NCBI GenBank assembly: GCA_052173415.1
Contig: JBQMYQ010000014.1
Coordinates: 1 to 37,330, forward strand
Reading direction: 5' to 3'
Length of the DNA: 37,330 nt
From: Wolinella sp052173415
Lineage (GTDB): Bacteria > Campylobacterota > Campylobacteria > Campylobacterales > Helicobacteraceae
The translations under genes and the position numbers were made by a program. Shown here piece by piece: positions 33,098 through 37,330 of this stretch (positions within the stretch are counted from its first letter, which is position 1; the number at the start of each line of letters is the position of its first letter). The notes below the pieces were generated by a model. That model was not told the DNA's origin. It did no database searches and was given only the letters and a program-made list of their open reading frames with translations.

Positions 33098-33724
33098 CTA
33101 AATCATATAGGGAATATCACAGCTCTGCACCCCGTGCGTGCCATCAAGCGTCACGGCGAAGTAGAGAATGCGACAACTATTCTCAATGACTGCCATCACT
33201 TTGGCGAGCTGATTGATATCGCGCTCAAGCAGATAGACGCCATAGCCGCGGATCACCATCGCTTTAAGGCGTTTCTCTTTCATGTGGCGGTAGATTTCCA
33301 CATCAGCGCGCTCATACCACGTCTCAAAATCCCGCGGATTATAGACTTCAATGGATCGACACAGCATCGCACCAAAATAATCCTGTGGGACAATCTTATT
33401 AAAACGTAGCGCATACGCCATCGTAAATGGGGGCAAACAGTAGGCGACATATTTCGCCTCACTGATATTTTGGTAGATACTCGAATGAATCTGGGAATCG
33501 ATGCTCGCCTCTTTCCAGCGGTAATCTCGCGAATGATAAAGCGCAATGAGGGATTCCTTATTAATCTCATCAAAAATCGCGTCACGTTTATTGATGAGGA
33601 ATCGATTGTCCCCGAGCTTCGCTGAAATGGAGCCGTGAAACACGCCAAAAAAGTTTTTACGAAACATGGAGAGAGAAATTTTTCCAAGCTCAGAAATTAG
33701 CTTCTGATCTACACTTTCACGCAT
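33098..33724 (-). CDS. Class II aldolase/adducin-like protein, probably without the metal site
   Basis: 208 residues from ATG 33724, which overlaps the ybeY stop by 8 bases and has GGGTGG upstream; the frame is open to 33829 inside ybeY. NFFGVFHGSISAKLGDNRFLI resembles the phosphate-binding opening of class II aldolases (usual SGNLSVR...FLIT), and SQIHSSIYQN matches their ET-H-IY helix. The following HxH metal ligands are missing: YVAYCLPPF stands where VVHTHSP is expected. It is therefore either an inactive fold relative or has a different chemistry. It has a conserved look and normal codon use, so it is not an obvious pseudogene. Confidence 0.72.
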   Translation of the reverse strand: MRESVDQKLISELGKISLSMFRKNFFGVFHGSISAKLGDNRFLINKRDAIFDEINKESLIALYHSRDYRWKEASIDSQIHSSIYQNISEAKYVAYCLPPFTMAYALRFNKIVPQDYFGAMLCRSIEVYNPRDFETWYERADVEIYRHMKEKRLKAMVIRGYGVYLLERDINQLAKVMAVIENSCRILYFAVTLDGTHGVQSCDIPYMI

Positions 33725-34166
33725 TATCCACCCTTTCATTTCGCTCAATGAGGCTAAGAGGCAAGCCAAAACGCTCAATAATCTCGCGCTCTTTTGTCCT
33801 ATGCTCGCCGTTATCACGCTCATGGTCATAGCCTAAAAGATGTAACATTCCATGAATAAATAAAAGCGCCAGCTCAAAACGCTCTTCATGCCCGCGATTC
33901 CGCGCTTCTTGTCGCACCTTATCTACGCAAATCACAATCGATCCGAGTGGAATTTGCACCTCCTCCCCAAGCTCTAAGGGTGCAACAAGCGGGAAAGAGA
34001 GCACATCTGTAGGGGAATCCACGCCACGATGCTCAAGATTTAGCGCATGGATTTGCTCATCATTCACGAGCAAAAGCTCCACGTCTTTAGGTGATAAAAA
34101 TGCCGCAATCTCCTCTATGAGCGTCGTATCTATGGCATTTTGCGTTTGATTATCGACATCAACCAT
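33717..34166 (-). CDS. ybeY: Endoribonuclease YbeY
   Basis: 149 residues from ATG 34166 with GGAGG 6 bases upstream. The zinc signature is HGMLHLLGYDHERDNGEH, with His ligands spaced H-x3-H-x5-H. LLVNDEQIHALNLEHRGVDSPTDVLSFPL is the usual substrate-side segment. YbeY matures the 3' end of 16S rRNA and takes part in ribosome quality control. Translationally coupled to the aldolase-like gene. Confidence 0.95.
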   Translation of the reverse strand: MVDVDNQTQNAIDTTLIEEIAAFLSPKDVELLLVNDEQIHALNLEHRGVDSPTDVLSFPLVAPLELGEEVQIPLGSIVICVDKVRQEARNRGHEERFELALLFIHGMLHLLGYDHERDNGEHRTKEREIIERFGLPLSLIERNERVDNA

Positions 34167-34316
34167 ACCTCGCCTCCACACAAATAGTGCAAATCATAAC
34201 CAAATCCGCCCCACACCTCTCCTTTAAAAGCGCGGGAATCCTATCACAAAACAGACCGCCCCGACATATCGCCTGTCCATTGCCTCTCCCCTTGGCGTGC
34301 TCATCACACACAAAAG

Positions 34317-34325
34317 TGCTATAAT
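34317..34325 (+). promoter_or_regulatory. Extended -10 promoter of speA
   Basis: TGCTATAAT is a perfect extended -10. Transcription would start near 34332, leaving a 32-base leader with AGGAGAGG before ATG 34364. This also argues against the earlier TTG at 34334 as the start. Confidence 0.7.
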
Positions 34326-34363
34326 CCACACTCTTGCAATACGACATTCCCCTAGGAGAGGTC

Positions 34364-36214
34364 ATGGTCGATTATGGAATCAACTTTTGGTCGGATAATG
34401 ACTTCATTATCGAAGATGGTCAAGTCAAAGTCAATCACCAAAGCAGACCCGCGATCATCGATATTGTCAAAAAAGTGCGCGAAGATGGATACCGCGGACC
34501 TTTACTGCTCCGATTCCCACACCTGGTCAAAAAGCAGATTGATAAAATCTTCACTCACTTTGAAAACTCCATCAAACAATACCAATACAAAGGGCACTTT
34601 AAGGCGGTTTTCCCGCTGAAGGTCAATCAGTTTCCCAATTTCGTCCTACCCCTTGTCGAGCTATCCAAAAATCGTTGCTATGGGCTAGAGGCGGGGAGCA
34701 AAGCCGAGCTCATCATCGCGATGGCATACACTAACAACGGCTCGCCCATTACGGTCAATGGCTTTAAGGATAAGGAGATGATCTCTCTAGGCTTCATCGC
34801 CGCAAATATGGGGCATGAAATCACGCTGACGATTGAGGGACTAAATGAGCTTGAGACGATTATCGAAGTCGCTAAGGAGATGGGTGAGCCCTATCCCAAC
34901 ATCGGTCTGCGTATCCGCCTGCATAGCAGCGGTATAGGAATCTGGGCAAAAAGTGGCGGGATTAACTCCAAATTCGGGCTCACCTCTACTGAGCTTCTTG
35001 AGGCGATCCATATGCTAGAAGAACATCGCCTGCTCCATAAATTCACGATGATTCACTTTCATATCGGATCGCAAATTAGCGACATCTCTCCGCTCAAAAA
35101 AGCAATCCGCGAGGCGGGGAATATCTATGCGGAACTGCGTAAAATGGGGGCGAAAAATCTCAAAAGCGTCAATATCGGCGGGGGATTGGCCGTCGAATAT
35201 ACGCAGCATGAGGGTGTAACTAATCGTAACTATACACTTAATGAATTCGCGGGAGACGTGGTCTTTTCACTCAAAGAGATTGCAAAAAACAAAAAAGAGC
35301 CCGAGCCGGATATTTACATCGAATCAGGACGCTACATCGCCGCAAGCCACGCACTTTTGATCGCACCTGTGCTTGAGCTGTTTTCTCAAGAGTATGACGA
35401 GCACGCGCTCCATTTAAAAGAGAAAAATCCTCCGCTCATCGAAGAACTACACGAGCTTTACAATACCGTCAATGAAAAATACGCCATCGAGTATCTGCAT
35501 GACAGCCTCGATCACATGGAATCGCTCCTAACGCTCTTTGATCTTGGCTATATTGACCTGCAAGATCGCAGCAATACGGAGATTCTCGTCCATCTCATTA
35601 TTAAAAAGGTCATAAAGATTCTTAAGCACAAAAATCACAGTGAAATCTTAAGAATCCAAGAGCAAGTGCAGGAGCGATACCTGCTTAATTGCTCCTTTTT
35701 TCAAAGCTTGCCCGATTACTGGGGGCTTACTCAGCACTTCCCCGTAATGCCCTTAGATCGGCTCAACAGACGCCCCACGCGCTCCGCGAGCCTTTGGGAT
35801 ATTACGTGCGATAGCGATGGCGAAATCGGCTTTGATGTGAAGCGACCACTCTTTTTGCACGATGTTGATGTGACAAGCGAGGAGTATTTTTTGGGATTTT
35901 TCCTCGTGGGTGCATATCAGGAGGTGCTAGGTATGCGGCACAATCTTTTCACGCACCCGACGGAATTTAGCGTAAAATTTGACGAAGAGGGCAAATATCT
36001 CATCACAAATCTCCTTGAAGCACAGACGATTCTTGATGTGCTTGATGATTTGGATTACGATACTAAGGAGATTGAGCGGCGATTGAAGCAAAAAATCGAA
36101 GATTCTAGCCTTATTGACGATGAAACCCGTAAAGAGGTGCTAGGGCAGCTCTATGTCATGCTTAGCGAAAATGGCTATCTTCGCACAATTACCAATGGAG
36201 AGCGCAAATTATGA
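34364..36214 (+). CDS. speA: Biosynthetic arginine decarboxylase
   Basis: 616 residues from ATG 34364. PLP enzyme making agmatine from arginine, the entry to polyamine synthesis. The PLP lysine is Lys86 in AVFPLKVNQFP. Other family segments: YGLEAGSKAEL, IHFHIGSQISD, SVNIGGGLAVEY, and IYIESGRYI. The C-terminal part has WDITCDSDGEIGFDV with the active-site Cys region. H. pylori SpeA is almost the same length. The stop overlaps the cysE start (ATGA), so the two are co-translated. Confidence 0.96.
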   Translation: MVDYGINFWSDNDFIIEDGQVKVNHQSRPAIIDIVKKVREDGYRGPLLLRFPHLVKKQIDKIFTHFENSIKQYQYKGHFKAVFPLKVNQFPNFVLPLVELSKNRCYGLEAGSKAELIIAMAYTNNGSPITVNGFKDKEMISLGFIAANMGHEITLTIEGLNELETIIEVAKEMGEPYPNIGLRIRLHSSGIGIWAKSGGINSKFGLTSTELLEAIHMLEEHRLLHKFTMIHFHIGSQISDISPLKKAIREAGNIYAELRKMGAKNLKSVNIGGGLAVEYTQHEGVTNRNYTLNEFAGDVVFSLKEIAKNKKEPEPDIYIESGRYIAASHALLIAPVLELFSQEYDEHALHLKEKNPPLIEELHELYNTVNEKYAIEYLHDSLDHMESLLTLFDLGYIDLQDRSNTEILVHLIIKKVIKILKHKNHSEILRIQEQVQERYLLNCSFFQSLPDYWGLTQHFPVMPLDRLNRRPTRSASLWDITCDSDGEIGFDVKRPLFLHDVDVTSEEYFLGFFLVGAYQEVLGMRHNLFTHPTEFSVKFDEEGKYLITNLLEAQTILDVLDDLDYDTKEIERRLKQKIEDSSLIDDETRKEVLGQLYVMLSENGYLRTITNGERKL

Positions 36215-36921
36215 TGCAGTTTTTGAAGATTCTCAGGGAGGATTTTTCCGTCATTTTTGAGCGCGACCCCGCGATTGGCTCGAGAATCGAGCTCTTTTTT
36301 AGCTATCCGGGGCTCATCGCGCTCTTTTTTCATCGTTTTGCTCACGCGCTTTATATTCGCAAATGGCGCATTCTTGCACGATTCCTCATGGCTTTTAGTC
36401 AGCTAATTACTAATATCGACATTCACCCGGGCGCGAAAATCGGCAGGCGTGTCTTCATCGATCATGGAATCGGCGTAGTCATCGGGGAAACCGCTGAGAT
36501 AGGCGATGATGTGACGATTTATCAGGGCGTGAGCCTAGGTGGCGTGAGCCTTGAGAAGGTCAAACGCCACCCCACGATAGAAACGGGCGTAATTATCGGC
36601 GCAGGTGCGAAGATTTTAGGCAACATCACCATCGGAGCGAATTCCAAAATCGGGGCAAACTCCGTCGTCGTGCGCGATGTCCCGTCAAACTCCACAGCAG
36701 TGGGGATTCCCGCGCGAGTTATTGAAAAAGGACGCAGCAAAGATCAAAGTGACCTCTCTAAGATTCCCGATATTGACAAGCAGCTTTTCATCTACCTGCT
36801 AAAGCGCGTCGCCCTGCTGGAGCATGCGATTAAAAACGGCTGCCCTCCGTCGGATCTCGACAATCAAGGCGAAGAGCTTGAGAAAATTTATGAAGCTTTC
36901 GTGCAGAGCTTGAGGACATAA
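36211..36921 (+). CDS. cysE: Serine O-acetyltransferase
   Basis: 236 residues. Makes O-acetylserine from serine and acetyl-CoA, the first step of cysteine synthesis. A short helical N-terminal part (as in the shorter CysE class) precedes hexapeptide repeats: DIHPGAKIGRRVFIDHGIG, VIGETAEIGDDVTIYQGVS, GAGAKILGNITIGANSKIG and VVVRDVPSNSTAVGIPAR. The active-site His lies in FIDHG. It overlaps speA by 4 bases. A two-gene operon speA-cysE links polyamine and cysteine synthesis only by position. Confidence 0.95.
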   Translation: MMQFLKILREDFSVIFERDPAIGSRIELFFSYPGLIALFFHRFAHALYIRKWRILARFLMAFSQLITNIDIHPGAKIGRRVFIDHGIGVVIGETAEIGDDVTIYQGVSLGGVSLEKVKRHPTIETGVIIGAGAKILGNITIGANSKIGANSVVVRDVPSNSTAVGIPARVIEKGRSKDQSDLSKIPDIDKQLFIYLLKRVALLEHAIKNGCPPSDLDNQGEELEKIYEAFVQSLRT

Positions 36922-37017
36922 GATACCTTTTAGCTCCGATTCCCGATATGAGAATCAGCGTAATCGCACTGAAAAACAAAATGCAGGAATCCGCGCTATA
37001 ATAAGAGCCACGCGCAC

Positions 37018-37330
37018 CTAAGATTCTTGCGATTCCCGCATTATCTTTGCACTCCTTAGCGCATCGGCAATGAGCTCAAGCGGATGGGCAAAATCAACCT
37101 CCACATTCGCCTGCATGAGGGCATTTGTAAGCTGCATACGGCACGCGCTGCACTCTGCACTCACCACCTGTGCGCCACTCTCCCTAATCATCTCGCTCTT
37201 CGCACTTCCCACTTTCTCTGCAAGGGCAAAACGCTCCGTCTGGAGCGTCACACCCCCAAAACCACAGCACTGATTAGGATTGCTCATCTCGATGATTTGG
37301 TAGTTTGCACGCAAAAGCTCACGCGGCTCT
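37018..37330 (-). CDS. CCG-domain iron-sulfur protein (GlpC/GlcF-like), 5' end outside window
   Basis: About 104 C-terminal residues; the frame continues through the right edge (ELLRANYQIIE), so a start at TTG 37314 is unlikely. NPNQCCGFGGVTLQTERF and SAECSACRMQL form one CCG domain (CC-Gx and CxxC), which holds an iron-sulfur centre in HdrB, SdhE, GlpC and GlcF subunits. Such proteins pass electrons from a dehydrogenase (glycerol-3-phosphate, glycolate or lactate) to quinone. Which one cannot be decided without the N-terminal part. Confidence 0.85.
   Translation of the reverse strand, partial: EPRELLRANYQIIEMSNPNQCCGFGGVTLQTERFALAEKVGSAKSEMIRESGAQVVSAECSACRMQLTNALMQANVEVDFAHPLELIADALRSAKIMRESQES

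Noticed and set aside
1..37330. GGAATC as a Chi- or KOPS-like polar site
   Set aside because: Both orientations occur at similar frequency on the plus strand across the window, whereas such sites are strongly strand-biased.
1..37330. tRNA, rRNA, CRISPR array, insertion sequence or prophage
   Set aside because: No cloverleaf-like gene, spaced direct repeats, transposase or phage protein was found in any gap or reading frame.

Overview
The window looks like chromosomal DNA from a Campylobacterota bacterium, most likely Helicobacteraceae (Helicobacter or Wolinella-like). The signs are a Csd4/Pgp1-type cell-shape carboxypeptidase, the long (about 400-residue) DapD form, a cysteine-paired Sel1 (Hcp-type) protein, a single-PAS CetB-like protein, a periplasmic type II asparaginase, a UbiD-type decarboxylase and mononucleotide C tracts. 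Base composition is in the middle range by eye. I see no rRNA, tRNA, CRISPR array, insertion sequence or phage gene.

Layout. 1-5.1 kb: 3' two thirds of ubiD (minus), ansB (plus), a DoxX-like membrane protein (minus) and an unusual protein joining a cold-shock-like N-terminus, a coiled-coil middle and a receiver-like C-terminus (plus). 5.2-6.5 kb: a two-gene operon (small membrane protein plus Sel1/Hcp protein) with a 12-C tract in its 5' region, then about 450 bases without a convincing gene. 6.5-10.1 kb: the translation/secretion operon ffh-rpsP-khpA-rimM-trmD-rplS (minus). 10.2-10.7 kb: a Fur-family regulator with a textbook promoter.

10.9-22.5 kb is the centrepiece: a divergent type IV pilus / MSHA-type locus. 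The minus arm encodes, in transcription order, a PilM-PilN-like fusion, a PilO-like protein, a PilP-like protein, an MshL-type secretin, an MshN-like SH3/TPR protein, a GspE/PilB ATPase and a GspF/PilC inner-membrane protein, nearly all joined by start/stop overlaps. The plus arm encodes three pilin-like proteins and a PilT retraction ATPase. No major pilin or prepilin peptidase gene is present here.

22.6-37.3 kb is housekeeping: alr, a small cytochrome c, recR, dnaJ, a CetB-like PAS protein, a GH18-like exported hydrolase, a DMT permease, thiE, dapD, csd4, tag, a degenerate class II aldolase-like protein, ybeY, speA, cysE and the 3' end of a CCG-domain iron-sulfur protein.

Most unusual signal: the hexamer GGAATC/GATTCC occurs about 170-175 times by hand count (about 18 expected at random). 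It lies in both orientations, in all reading frames and between genes, and once as a perfect inverted pair forming a terminator. Together with a retractable-pilus locus, this pattern resembles the DNA uptake sequences of Neisseria and Pasteurellaceae. I know of no such system described in Campylobacterota. That interpretation is inference; the enrichment is seen directly.
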